This document shows, one piece after another, positions 1 to 7,886 of a DNA stretch of 64,000 nt. Position numbers and translations under genes: made by a program. The DNA is from Treponema sp. C6A8. GTDB taxonomy: Bacteria > Spirochaetota > Spirochaetia > Treponematales > Treponemataceae. A model generated the notes under the pieces. The model ran no database searches, was not told the DNA's origin, and saw only the letters and a list, made by a program, of their open reading frames with translations. Every line of letters begins with the position of its first letter. Within the stretch, counting starts at the first letter, position 1. The DNA lies in the NCBI RefSeq assembly GCF_000619925.1, contig NZ_JHVB01000005.1, positions 124,001-188,000 on the forward strand, read 5' to 3'.

Positions 1-362
1 TGGAAAACGACCTTGCAACTCCGGTTGCCATGGCTGCAATTCAGAAAGAGGCAGCTGGTAAGGGCGGCGTAAAGGCATCTGATGCTTTGAGCTCAATTCT
101 TAAGATGGACGCTGTTTTGAGCCTTGATGTAATTAAGAATGCCTTTGACGTTCTTGATAAGCAGCAGAAGATTGCGGCTGTTCCTGCAGCTGATGATCAC
201 GCTGGTGACCCGGAAGCAGATGAAATTAATGCTCTGGTTGCTGAGAGAACAGCAGCTAAGAAAAATAAGGATTTTGCCCGCGCTGACGAGATTCGAAATC
301 AGCTGGCTGCAAGAGGAATTACTATTGTGGACGGGCCGAACGGGGCAGTTTGGCACCGGTAA
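1..362 (+). CDS. cysS: Cysteinyl-tRNA synthetase, C-terminal fragment (5' truncated by window)
   Basis: Reading frame open from base 3 to the TAA at 360-362; the true start lies before the window. The visible ~119 residues match the C-terminal helical/anticodon region of class I CysRS: ENDLATPVAMAAI near the edge (families usually have D-NTP-AL here) and the diagnostic tail AERTAAKKNKDFARADEIRN followed by LAARGI and a terminal DGPNG-WHR. The enzyme charges tRNA-Cys in the cytosol. The catalytic HIGH and KMSKS segments would lie upstream and cannot be checked. It is followed by a strong terminator and then a sigma-factor operon. Confidence 0.93.
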   Translation, partial: ENDLATPVAMAAIQKEAAGKGGVKASDALSSILKMDAVLSLDVIKNAFDVLDKQQKIAAVPAADDHAGDPEADEINALVAERTAAKKNKDFARADEIRNQLAARGITIVDGPNGAVWHR

Positions 363-419
363 GAGAAGTAAATGCGCCGCTCGATGAATCTCGCGAGCGC
401 GGTTTGCAGGTAAATCCTA

Positions 420-448
420 AACGACAGTCACGACGGACTGTCGTTTTT
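420..448 (+). terminator. Intrinsic terminator after cysS
   Basis: A perfect 10-bp stem, AACGACAGTC (420-429) with GACTGTCGTT (436-445), closes a 6-nt loop and runs into a T tract. It sits 58 bp after the cysS stop. Confidence 0.85.
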
Positions 449-492
449 AACGGATTTGCTATATTGCGCAAGCGATGTGAAGCCCCGAAGTA

Positions 493-566
493 CGAAGCAA
501 GCGTAAGCTTGCGTAGTATGAGCGGTAGCGAAGGGCGTAACGTAGCGACCCGATAGGGATGCGCCC
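493..566 (+). other. Two intergenic hairpins of unknown role
   Basis: GCAAGC-gtaa-GCTTGC at 497-512, and a longer imperfect fold from GGGCG (about 533) to CGCCC (566). The wording (AGCGGTAGCGAAGGGCG...) resembles the GC-rich dispersed repeat seen near 7.9, 37.5 and 62.7 kb but is not a clear copy. No coding signal is seen. Confidence 0.4.
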
Positions 567-578
567 AAATTTGTAACC

Positions 579-607
579 TTGTGAATGTTTTATTGGTTAA
601 TTATAAG
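579..607 (+). promoter_or_regulatory. Candidate sigma70-type promoter for the ECF sigma operon
   Basis: TTGTGA (579-584), 17-bp spacer, TATAAG (602-607). Transcription would start near 614, giving a leader of about 105 nt that contains two hairpins before the GTG at 720. Confidence 0.5.
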
Positions 608-610
608 CAG

Positions 611-677
611 CGGTCGATGAATCGACCGAGATGATTTTCTTGATAAAGCTAAAAATTAGTCATCGACTAATTTTTTT
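611..677 (+). terminator. Leader hairpin plus terminator-like hairpin ahead of the sigma gene
   Basis: First stem CGGTCGAT/ATCGACCG (611-628). Second stem AAAAATTAGTC (651-661) with GACTAATTTTT (665-675), ending in a run of seven T. It lies between the candidate promoter and the sigma gene, so it may attenuate the operon, or it may simply be a second terminator insulating it. Confidence 0.55.
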
Positions 678-719
678 AACGCTTTTTCGATTATCATCAT
701 GTAACTTTAGGGGATTTCC

Positions 720-1286
720 GTGTTTTATAATGCAGTAGAAAGTCAGACAGATAACATTCCGCTTAATGCCGGAAATCCTGTGGATTTTAAAAAGATTTAT
801 GATGCTTCGATGATGATGCTTTTTAAAATCTGCTATCGGATTGTGAATGACGAGGAAGTGGCCGAGGATTTGGCTCATGATTCTTTAATCAAGGCTAATG
901 AAAAGGCAATTGTTTTTCCTTCGATTAATGACGCAAAATACTGGCTCATCAGGGTTTCAAAAAATGCGGCATTAAACTACGTCAAACGCAAGGAGCGCGA
1001 ACGTAAGGCTTACGAAAAGGCTTTGTATGAAGACCACCGCAAGTCTGATTCTGGTGAAACTGATCTTTTGAAAAAAGAATCTGTTGATAAAGCAAGGGAG
1101 GCTTTGAAAAAGCTGCCGGAACACCTTCAGGAAGTTCTGATTTTGCGCGAATACACCGAGCTGAACTACAAGGAAATTGGGCGCGTACTTGGAATTACGG
1201 AAGGCAATGTAAAGGTAAGAATTTTCAGGGCCAGGGAGCAACTTATTAAATTAATAGGAGAAGATAATGTCTTTTTGCCCGAGTAA
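720..1286 (+). CDS. ECF-family RNA polymerase sigma factor
   Basis: The 188-residue protein has the two-domain ECF layout. Sigma region 2 is at about residues 23-95 (FKICYRIVNDEEVAEDLAHD, then WLIRVSKNAALNYVKRKERE). A charged linker follows. Region 4 is at about 130-176, with LPEHLQEVLILREYTELNYK and the helix-turn-helix EIGRVLGITEGNVKVRIFRA. The start is GTG with AGGGG upstream. Its 3' end overlaps the anti-sigma gene by 20 bp, the usual arrangement for a sigma bound and held by its membrane anti-sigma factor. Its target promoters cannot be inferred. Confidence 0.92.
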   Translation: MFYNAVESQTDNIPLNAGNPVDFKKIYDASMMMLFKICYRIVNDEEVAEDLAHDSLIKANEKAIVFPSINDAKYWLIRVSKNAALNYVKRKERERKAYEKALYEDHRKSDSGETDLLKKESVDKAREALKKLPEHLQEVLILREYTELNYKEIGRVLGITEGNVKVRIFRAREQLIKLIGEDNVFLPE

Positions 1287-1995
1287 AGATATTCATTCTG
1301 TTTATTTAGATAACGAACTGCCTGAAATCTACAAGGCAGAGTATGAGTCTCATATTGCTTCTTGTCCAAAATGCAAGGCGGAGCTGGAAAGACTGCGCGG
1401 CTTGCGGGGGCTTTTGACTTCTGATTCGGCCTTTATTACGCCTGATGAAAATTTCCTTGATGAAAGCTATCAGCGGCTCATGATTAAAATGAGTTACGCT
1501 AAAAATACAGGCATTAAAGCTGAAAGAAAAATTAACTTCAGAACTATTACTTATGCGGCCAGCGGTATTGCGGCTGCGGCTATTCTTGCCCTTGTACTTC
1601 CTGTTCGGGCTGGTAAAGTGCCTGCCGGTGCTGCTGCTTCTGTTGCATCTGCTCAGATTTCAGCTTTGGGCCAGAATGCTTCTACGGCAACTTCCTTTAC
1701 TCCGGCTGCCAACAATGTGTCTTTTAACAGTGGAAATGAAATGGTGATTTCGGGTAATATTAATGAGTCAGTTTTGTCGTCGCATAATCACGGCGGAAGA
1801 AACGCTCAGGCCCAGATTCAGAATGTAAGCGCAAATGCTAATCCTTGTAAGATAATGAAAGGTGTTGAGGTTCTTCGTCCTGATTTTGACGAAAACGAGA
1901 CAATCACAATAAAAATTACTTTGCCGGGTATGAACTCTGTTCCTGTTACTGCAGAAATCCAGCTGCCTGCCGAAGTAATGTCGGGTAGATTTTAG
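1267..1995 (+). CDS. Zinc-finger (ZAS) transmembrane anti-sigma factor
   Basis: The 242-residue protein begins inside the sigma gene. The N-terminal cytosolic part has the ZAS signature H29-x3-C33-x2-C36 (SHIASCPKC), preceded by LDNELPE, which is typical of anti-sigma domains that clamp ECF sigma factors. One membrane segment lies at about residues 95-113 (TYAASGIAAAAILALVLPV). The outer part is Ser/Ala/Asn-rich, with a C-terminal ~50-residue region (VLRPDFDENETITIKITLPG) that looks like a small beta domain. The role is inferred: it sequesters the upstream sigma until an envelope signal releases it. Its stop codon overlaps the next gene's GTG start. Confidence 0.88.
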   Translation: MSFCPSKDIHSVYLDNELPEIYKAEYESHIASCPKCKAELERLRGLRGLLTSDSAFITPDENFLDESYQRLMIKMSYAKNTGIKAERKINFRTITYAASGIAAAAILALVLPVRAGKVPAGAAASVASAQISALGQNASTATSFTPAANNVSFNSGNEMVISGNINESVLSSHNHGGRNAQAQIQNVSANANPCKIMKGVEVLRPDFDENETITIKITLPGMNSVPVTAEIQLPAEVMSGRF

Positions 1996-3704
1996 TGGAC
2001 TCTTCCAAAAAAACAAGTTATTTTCTGCGCAAATCTCCGCTGCTGCGTGTGCTGGTGGCGGCGCTTTTTATTTCTCTAGTACTTCTTTCGGTTTATTTTA
2101 TCAGTTTTACAACAAGACGTATTCCTCAGATTGATTCTATTGTGCCGCCGGTTGGCTCTCCGGGTGACGTTATTGTTATCAACGGAAAGAATTTCGGTTC
2201 AACCCGTGACATGAGCTATGTTGAGATTGCTGGAACCCGCATTACTTCAAGTTCTTATATTTCCTGGACTGACAGCAGCATTAAGCTTGTGCTTCCTTCC
2301 AACGTAAAAGACGGCCTTGTTTATGTAGGAATTAAGGACATGCGTTCCAATCCTTCGCTTTTTGCAAACGAGGTGGATATTCCGGTTCCTGTTACAACTG
2401 TAAAGCAGATAAGCCGTCCTGTGATTTTGAAACTTTCGGCTATTAAGGTAAACGTGGGCGATGTGCTTACGATTTACGGAAACAATTTTGGTGACGCCCG
2501 CAATAATTCCCGCGTGCTTTTTACAATTGACTATAACCGCCGCCTTCGTGATTCGAGCGTAAAGAATATTTCTTATTTTACGGAAAACATGGTTTGCGCC
2601 AACGAAGACGAATTTGATTATATTTCCTGGTCTAATACGGAAATCAGCGTTGTCGTGCCGGACGGGGCTTTCAGCGGCGTTGTGATGGTTGATACTGGAA
2701 AGCAGCGTTCGGAGCCTATGGAGCTTACTATAAGCGAATCTGCGGGCTCTAAAACCTTTATCAATAAGAAGATTTATCTTTTGACTTATTCTGCTGATGT
2801 GGCTGACGTTGTTTGTGACGGACTTTCAACTTTGACTCTGCGGGCACCAATTCCTTTTGAGACTTCTGCCCAGCCAATGGTTGAAACAATTGAAGTTACG
2901 CCAGTTCCATCTTTGATGAAGTACCAGCACGACATCATCCATCAGATAACAAAGACAAAAACAAGCACAATCAAAAATGTGATGAATTATACTTTTGTAC
3001 TTCCGGTTTATGAAATCAATACAAATGTTCTTGCTGACCGGGTAGGAAATTATTCTAAGCTGGAACCTCGGCCTCTTTATGAGCTGGCAACTTCTGCGGA
3101 TTCCCTTATTCCTAGCAGAAATGCTGATGTTATTTCCCTTGCTAATCAGATTACGGGAAAAGAAAAGAATGCCTACAAAAAGGCAAAACTGATTTACGAT
3201 TATATGATTACAAACTTCGCCCTTCTTAAAAAGATGAGAAAGGGTGGGGCAGATCCAAAAGAACTGATTTCCAAGAAACGCGGTGATGCTTATGATTTTG
3301 CCGTGATTTATACAGCCCTGCTTCGTGCCAGTGGAATTCCTTGCTTGATGGATGCGGGCATTTTAATCGGGCAGGATTTGTCTACTCAGCCTCACTGGTG
3401 GAGTGAATTCTATATAGAAAATTTCGGCTGGATTCCGGTTGATGTTTCGCTTGGGGCAGGGTTAGAATATAAGAGCTGGGGTGACATTGAGATTTTGCCT
3501 AAGGAATATTATTTTGGTAATCTTGATTCTCATCGTGTTCTTTTCAGCCGCGGTTTGAATGAGCTCAAGCCTTTCAGTGTGGATAATAAGATTGTTCAGC
3601 AGCCTAGAAGCTTTGCTTTGCAGACTATCTGGGAAGAAGCGAGCAGCAATGTAAGTAAATATAGTTCGTATTGGAGCACGCCGGTAGTTAGGGGTGTATA
3701 CTAG
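1995..3704 (+). CDS. Membrane-anchored protein with two IPT/TIG domains and a transglutaminase-like fold lacking the catalytic Cys
   Basis: The 569-residue protein starts with GTG, sharing one base with the anti-sigma stop (TAGTG). A membrane anchor lies at about residues 14-36. TIG-type Ig domains follow: IPQIDSIVPPVGSPGDVIVI at about 43, and RPVILKLSAIKVNVGDVLTI at about 143. The C-terminal third is transglutaminase-like: KAKLIYDYMITNF, then RGDAYDFAVIYTALLRASGI, then HWWSEFYIENFGWIPVDVS. In the family the triad is Cys-His-Asp. Here His467 and Asp483 are present, but the Cys position is Ala432 (GDA where GxC is expected), so peptidase or crosslinking activity is unlikely. Co-transcription with sigma and anti-sigma suggests a periplasmic sensor or scaffold role (inference). 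Confidence 0.8.
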   Translation: MDSSKKTSYFLRKSPLLRVLVAALFISLVLLSVYFISFTTRRIPQIDSIVPPVGSPGDVIVINGKNFGSTRDMSYVEIAGTRITSSSYISWTDSSIKLVLPSNVKDGLVYVGIKDMRSNPSLFANEVDIPVPVTTVKQISRPVILKLSAIKVNVGDVLTIYGNNFGDARNNSRVLFTIDYNRRLRDSSVKNISYFTENMVCANEDEFDYISWSNTEISVVVPDGAFSGVVMVDTGKQRSEPMELTISESAGSKTFINKKIYLLTYSADVADVVCDGLSTLTLRAPIPFETSAQPMVETIEVTPVPSLMKYQHDIIHQITKTKTSTIKNVMNYTFVLPVYEINTNVLADRVGNYSKLEPRPLYELATSADSLIPSRNADVISLANQITGKEKNAYKKAKLIYDYMITNFALLKKMRKGGADPKELISKKRGDAYDFAVIYTALLRASGIPCLMDAGILIGQDLSTQPHWWSEFYIENFGWIPVDVSLGAGLEYKSWGDIEILPKEYYFGNLDSHRVLFSRGLNELKPFSVDNKIVQQPRSFALQTIWEEASSNVSKYSSYWSTPVVRGVY

Positions 3705-3710
3705 GCGATA

Positions 3711-3791
3711 ATCGAAGAACCGTTAAAAAACAAGCCGAAAGGGTTGTTTTAGGTTCATCGATAGAAAGCCTCAGAGGCAAGCTGTGCTTGC
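3711..3791 (+). other. Intergenic hairpins, probable terminator region
   Basis: A long imperfect hairpin runs from ATCGAAGAACC to GGTTCATCGAT, with an inner AAAACAAGCC-gaaa-GGGTTGTTTT stem capped by a GNRA-type loop. A second hairpin, GGCAAGC-tgt-GCTTGCC, lies near 3775-3791. There is no strong T run, so termination is uncertain. Confidence 0.45.
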
Positions 3792-3824
3792 CGACTCATC
3801 ATAATTATAAAGGAGTATGAAGAA

Positions 3825-4523
3825 ATGACTAAAATTTTAAGTGTTGGTGGTTCTATTATTGTTCCGGATAAGCCGGATACTGAGTTTTTGGGAAAATTTA
3901 TTTCTATGTGTACAGAATGGCTTAAGGAAGATAAGAGCCGCCGTTTGATTCTTGTTGCTGGTGGCGGAGCTCCTGCCCGTGTATATCAGAACGGCTACAA
4001 GGAAGTATGCGAAAAAACAGGTGCTTCTTTTGATGCTAACGCAGCTGACTGGATTGGAATTATGGCAACCCGCATCAATGCCCAGCTTTTGAAGGCAAGC
4101 TTTGGCGACTACTGCAAGAACGACGTTGTTTATAATCCTACTGAACCTGATTTGAAGTTTGACGGTCAGGTGCTTGTTGCAAGCGGCTGGAAACCAGGAT
4201 TTTCTACAGATACTGACGCCGTTTATCTTGGTGAAAAATTTGATGCAAAGACAATCGTAAATCTTTCTAATATTGATAAGGTTTATACAGATGACCCTCG
4301 CAAAAATCCTGATGCTAAGCCTCTTGATACTATCAGCTGGGAAGAATTCCGCAAGATGGTAGGTGATGAATGGACTCCTGGAAAGAACTGTCCTTTTGAC
4401 CCGATTGCATCAAAAAAAGCCAGCGAGCTTGGAATGAAGGTAATCTGTGCTGGCGGTAAAGACATTGAAAATATTAAAAAGATATTGAATGACAATGAAT
4501 ATTTCGGAACTACAATAGGATAA
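3825..4523 (+). CDS. pyrH: UMP kinase of the archaeal type (amino-acid kinase family)
   Basis: The 232-residue protein is preceded by AGGAG and begins at ATG. Amino-acid-kinase fold features are visible: N-terminal KILSVGGSIIVPD (phosphate loop), LILVAGGGAPARVYQNG, the DAVYLGEKFDAKTIVNLSNI segment with VYTDDPRKNPDAK (nucleotide/acceptor site), and PFDPIASKKASELGMKVICA near the C-terminus. The enzyme makes UDP from UMP in pyrimidine nucleotide synthesis. The sequence resembles the archaeal/spirochaetal UMP kinase subfamily more than the E. coli PyrH type. Other amino-acid kinases are less likely given the length and the TDDPRKNP motif. Confidence 0.82.
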   Translation: MTKILSVGGSIIVPDKPDTEFLGKFISMCTEWLKEDKSRRLILVAGGGAPARVYQNGYKEVCEKTGASFDANAADWIGIMATRINAQLLKASFGDYCKNDVVYNPTEPDLKFDGQVLVASGWKPGFSTDTDAVYLGEKFDAKTIVNLSNIDKVYTDDPRKNPDAKPLDTISWEEFRKMVGDEWTPGKNCPFDPIASKKASELGMKVICAGGKDIENIKKILNDNEYFGTTIG

Positions 4524-4544
4524 AAATATAGTTTAACAAAATTT

Positions 4545-4684
4545 GCTCCCGGTCGTGTGACGTGGTTCAAAACCGCGCGATATCGCGCTACACGCTGATT
4601 ATTGCAAAGAAACTATAGAATTGACCGCTCACGCGGTCGCAATAATCAGAGTGTTTTTGAACCACGTTACACTCCCTTGTGCAA
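4545..4684 (-). repeat. Dispersed GNRA-capped cruciform element, copy A1
   Basis: A 140-bp copy in minus orientation, between the convergent pyrH and glucosaminidase genes. Outer arms GTAACGTGGTTCAAAAAC and GGTTTTGAACCACGTCAC (element strand) pair. A middle stem CTGATTATTGC/GCAATAATCAG encloses GACCGC-GUGA-GCGGTC. A third hairpin is GCGCG-ATAT-CGCGC. Compared with copy A2, one base pair of the middle stem is changed on both sides (G-C to A-T), which indicates selection on structure. Confidence 0.85.
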
Positions 4685-4703
4685 GTTTTGTTTAAAAATA
4701 TTC

Positions 4704-5303
4704 TTATTGTCTTTCCAGTTCCTGCAGCAGTCGTTCGATTTTTGCTGCGTAGTTGGGGTCGGTTGCCCAGGTGCCGGTAAGACCGAAAATATCAGTAACG
4801 AGCTTGGTTTTGTGAACCCAGTTATAGCGGGGGTCAACAAGCTCGTTTTTTAATTTAACGTCTTCTGTTGTGGAATAGGCCTGAAGGTGCTGGATATGGG
4901 CGCGGACTCCAAGCTCCCGGGTGGCAAAGCGTTCGCCTGGCTGTTCAGGACCAAGGGCACCCAGTCCGCAGTAATTATGCCATTCCGGCTGAACGAGATT
5001 TCCGAATCGCAGAAATCCTGTTTCAAGGCACATCTGGGAAAAGGCTACATCAGAATTAATTCCTTCCATTGCAGCTTCATCAATGTAAAGCTGGGCAAAA
5101 TCCTTTATCTGTTCGTAATCAATATCAGGGTTGTGGGCAATAAAAAGACGGGCAAGCTGGTCGGCTGTCATCTGGCCACGGTCATTTAAATTTCTTGAAA
5201 GTTCATAGTAAGGTCCCTGGTCAACAGGAATACTTTTACATGAATAAAAAAGAGCGAAAATCAGCGGGAAAGTAAAAAAAAGTAAAAATTTTGCATTTTT
5301 CAT
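4704..5303 (-). CDS. Glucosaminidase-domain lipoprotein (peptidoglycan hydrolase)
   Basis: The 199-residue protein has a lipoprotein signal (FPLIFALFYSCKS, cleavage before Cys22), so it is predicted to be membrane-anchored in the periplasm. The remainder is a lysozyme-like glucosaminidase domain: AMEGINSDVAFSQMCLETGF (the Glu is the expected catalytic acid), FGNLVQPEWHNYCGLGA, GVRAHIQHLQAYST and a C-terminal TGTWATDPNYAAKIERL. These match the mannosyl-glycoprotein endo-beta-N-acetylglucosaminidase family that trims cell-wall glycan. It is monocistronic, convergent with pyrH and divergent from radC. Confidence 0.87.
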   Translation of the reverse strand: MKNAKFLLFFTFPLIFALFYSCKSIPVDQGPYYELSRNLNDRGQMTADQLARLFIAHNPDIDYEQIKDFAQLYIDEAAMEGINSDVAFSQMCLETGFLRFGNLVQPEWHNYCGLGALGPEQPGERFATRELGVRAHIQHLQAYSTTEDVKLKNELVDPRYNWVHKTKLVTDIFGLTGTWATDPNYAAKIERLLQELERQ

Positions 5304-5358
5304 AATAAATTTTTCGGAATTTTTGTCAAAAACGTTAAATCTTGGAAAGTATATATAT

Positions 5359-6024
5359 ATGAAAATGATGGTAAAAAATAATCCTGACGTGCGGGAAAAA
5401 GCTTTGGAGCACGGAATGTCTTATCCCTATGATGAGGAACTTCTGATGCTGATTTTGGGAAGCGGCACTAAAGAGATGCCTGTGGAGATTATGGCTCATA
5501 AAATTCGGGAGGTTCTTGATGCAAGTAATCCTGACCAGGTGGTGAAAAATCTGATGGCTGTAAAGGGAATTGGCGCGGGGAAGGCACTGGCGGTGGCGGC
5601 GGCGCTGGAGCTTGGGAAGAGGCGGAACGGGCACCTTAAAAAGAAGATTGCCTGTCCAAGTGATATTGTGCCCTTTGTAAGAAATTATGCCGTCAGCAAT
5701 AAAGAGCATTTTCTGATGATTACGCTGGACGGCGGCTATCAGATTATTCAGATTCACGTGGTAAGCGTGGGGACTATGAACCGCTCTTTAATTCATCCGC
5801 GGGAGATTTTTTCAGATGCAATAAAGGACAATGCAACGGCAATTATTCTCTGCCACAACCATCCTTCGGGGGATTGCACTCCTTCTGAAGATGACCTAAA
5901 GGCAACCCGCAGCCTTTTAAGGGCTTCGGAAATCATGGGAATTGAAATTCTGGATCATATTATTGTCAGCTGCGACAATTACTGTAGTTTTATGGAAGGT
6001 GATATCTTGTTTCATAGTGACTAG
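5359..6024 (+). CDS. radC: RadC-like JAB/MPN-domain protein
   Basis: A helix-hairpin-helix region lies near residues 60-85 (LMAVKGIGAGKALAVAAALE). The JAMM metalloprotease-like motif HNHPSGDCTPSEDD is near the C-terminus, after MNRSLIHPREIF. The start is taken as ATG 5359 (221 residues, GGAAAG upstream). An in-frame TTG at 5323 would add 12 residues but has no ribosome-binding site. RadC proteins were once tied to repair and recombination; their biochemical role is still unclear. All JAMM ligands appear intact. Confidence 0.9.
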   Translation: MKMMVKNNPDVREKALEHGMSYPYDEELLMLILGSGTKEMPVEIMAHKIREVLDASNPDQVVKNLMAVKGIGAGKALAVAAALELGKRRNGHLKKKIACPSDIVPFVRNYAVSNKEHFLMITLDGGYQIIQIHVVSVGTMNRSLIHPREIFSDAIKDNATAIILCHNHPSGDCTPSEDDLKATRSLLRASEIMGIEILDHIIVSCDNYCSFMEGDILFHSD

Positions 6025-6041
6025 AGGGGTAAAATTAAAGC

Positions 6042-6380
6042 ATGTTTTTTAAGCTTTTGAAAAAGTCGTATTTATTTCTCTTTGCCATTTTTATTCTTTC
6101 GGCTTTTTGCGGAGCAGCTTTGTCTGCTCAGGAGACTGTAGAGCCTGAGCGTATGTATGAAATTGAGGGCCATAAGACGGTTCTTGAGATTTTTGCAAAC
6201 CAGCCTGATGTAAATGTTTTTCTGAACGGAACTTATCAGGGCCGGACAAATCTTACGATTTATGATTTGACTCCGGGCTTTTACCAACTCAGGCTCGAAA
6301 AAGAAGGTTGCGAAGGTCAGGAACATACGATTTTTGTAAAGGCGCATTACGGACAGTACTACTGGTTTGAAATAAAGTAA
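6042..6380 (+). CDS. Small secreted PEGA-domain protein
   Basis: The 112-residue protein lies 17 bp after radC with AGAGGGG upstream. An N-terminal signal or anchor (LLKKSYLFLFAIFILSAFCG) is followed by one PEGA-type beta repeat: VLEIFANQPDVNVFLNGTYQ, then GRTNLTIYDLTPGFYQLRLE, ending YYWFEIK. PEGA domains are extracytoplasmic beta sandwiches frequent in spirochaete envelopes; the molecular role is unknown. The cleavage site may be after ALSA. Confidence 0.8.
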   Translation: MFFKLLKKSYLFLFAIFILSAFCGAALSAQETVEPERMYEIEGHKTVLEIFANQPDVNVFLNGTYQGRTNLTIYDLTPGFYQLRLEKEGCEGQEHTIFVKAHYGQYYWFEIK

Positions 6381-6417
6381 AAGATATAACTGCATTAGAA
6401 AAGATTTAGGAAAACTG

Positions 6418-6555
6418 GCGCGAGGGAGCGTAGCGTGGTACAAGAACACTCTGATTGTTGCGACCGCGTGAGCGGTCAATTCTATAGTTTCTTTGCAACA
6501 ATCAGCGTGTAGCGCGATATCGCGCGGTCTTGTATCACGCTATGCGACCGGGAGC
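6418..6555 (+). repeat. Dispersed GNRA-capped cruciform element, copy A2
   Basis: A 138-bp copy between the PEGA gene and htrA. Outer arms GCGTAGCGTGGTACAAGA and TCTTGTATCACGCTATGC pair. The middle stem is CTGATTGTTGC/GCAACAATCAG, the inner hairpin GACCGC-GUGA-GCGGTC, and the third hairpin GCGCG-ATAT-CGCGC. The unpaired strand TATAGTTTCTTT is shared with the other copies. A T-rich run follows the 3' end. Confidence 0.87.
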
Positions 6556-6622
6556 CAATTTTTAATTTGTTTTTAATTATAATACGGTTGCTTTATTCAT
6601 TTCTATTTATTAAATTTATTCT

Positions 6623-7882
6623 ATGAAATTATATTCGGGTTCACAGGTTATAAAATTCTGCGCTTTGACGGCGCTTGTTGTTTTTGGAGTTTCGACTTTT
6701 ACCGGCAGAAAATCTTTTGCAAAAGATGAGGCAAGGGCTGCAGAAAGGAACGAGGCTGACGCTGTTAATGATAAGATAAATCCCGAAGGCCAGATTTCAA
6801 GTGCGAAATATGACGCGCAGGGTAATGAGCTGATTACAGGGCTGGAACAAAATCCGGCGGTAATCATACCTGTTTCTACGGGCAGCTCGAACTATACCCA
6901 GGATGAACAGCAGAATATCGGTGTTTACGCTGCATGTAACGAGGCGGTTGTGAACATTAATACAAAGGTGACCAGCTACGACTGGTTCCTTGAGCCTTAT
7001 GTTCAGGACGGCGGTTCGGGGTCCGGCTCAATTATTGATAAACGCGGCTATATTTTGACCAACGTGCATGTAATTCAGGGGGCGACTAAGATTTATGTTT
7101 CGCTTTTTGACGGCACTCAGTATGAGGCGGAGGTGGTTGGTCAGGATCTGGACAGCGACCTTGCCGTTATTAAGTTTGACCCGCCGAGCGGAACGGAATT
7201 GAAGACGATTTCTTTTGGTGATTCGTCGGCTCTCAAGGTTGGACAGAAGGTGATTGCGATTGGTAACCCTTTTGGTATGGAAAGAACGATGACTACCGGA
7301 ATTGTTTCGGGGCTTGGACGACCTATTCAGAATTCTAACAACAGAATTATCCGCAATATGATTCAGACGGATGCTTCGATTAACCCGGGAAACTCGGGTG
7401 GACCGCTGCTTGATACAAACGGCCACATGATTGGAATCAACACGATGATTATGTCGTCGTCGGGAAGTTCCAGCGGTGTTGGTTTTGCCGTGCCGTCTGA
7501 GACTGCTGTGCGCGTAGTTGCTGACCTTATCAAATACGGAAAGGTAAACCGCGGAACTATTGATGCCCGTCTTGTTCAGAACAGCCGAAGAATTGCTTCT
7601 TATGCAGGACTTGATATTGCAACCGGTATGCTGGTTTCGGAAGTTACAAAGGGCGGAAATGCAGAAGCTGCAGGATTGAAAGGGGGCACTGAAGCGGCCT
7701 ACTACGGAAACCGAAGCAGTGTAATTTACCTGGGCGGCGACATCATCACAAAAATTGATAATATTGAAGTTAAGAGTCTGGCGGATTATTATTCGGCGCT
7801 GGAAAGTAAGAGACCAGGTGATATTGTTACAGTGGTTGTTCGCAGAAATAAAAAAGACCTTTCTTTACGAGTTACGTTATAA
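6623..7882 (+). CDS. HtrA/DegP-family serine protease
   Basis: The 419-residue envelope protease has an N-terminal hydrophobic anchor or signal (about residues 10-30). The trypsin-like domain carries the expected triad: His in YILTNVHVIQGA, Asp in DLDSDLAVIKF, Ser in TDASINPGNSGGPLLD. One PDZ domain follows (TGMLVSEVTKGGNAEAAGLK, then GGDIITKIDNIEVKSLADYY). The layout is that of a DegS/HtrA-type periplasmic quality-control protease with a single PDZ domain. A possible -10 (TATAAT, 6578-6583) lies upstream without a good -35, and there is no strong Shine-Dalgarno before the ATG. Confidence 0.93.
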   Translation: MKLYSGSQVIKFCALTALVVFGVSTFTGRKSFAKDEARAAERNEADAVNDKINPEGQISSAKYDAQGNELITGLEQNPAVIIPVSTGSSNYTQDEQQNIGVYAACNEAVVNINTKVTSYDWFLEPYVQDGGSGSGSIIDKRGYILTNVHVIQGATKIYVSLFDGTQYEAEVVGQDLDSDLAVIKFDPPSGTELKTISFGDSSALKVGQKVIAIGNPFGMERTMTTGIVSGLGRPIQNSNNRIIRNMIQTDASINPGNSGGPLLDTNGHMIGINTMIMSSSGSSSGVGFAVPSETAVRVVADLIKYGKVNRGTIDARLVQNSRRIASYAGLDIATGMLVSEVTKGGNAEAAGLKGGTEAAYYGNRSSVIYLGGDIITKIDNIEVKSLADYYSALESKRPGDIVTVVVRRNKKDLSLRVTL

Positions 7883-7886
7883 TTAA

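Noticed and set aside
350..556. 68-codon open frame after cysS
   Set aside because: It runs through the cysS terminator and several hairpins, with no ribosome-binding site and a repeat-like composition.
4545..4684. Reading the A elements as tRNA genes or CRISPR repeats
   Set aside because: There is no acceptor CCA or anticodon arm geometry, and the copies are dispersed singly rather than in a spaced array.
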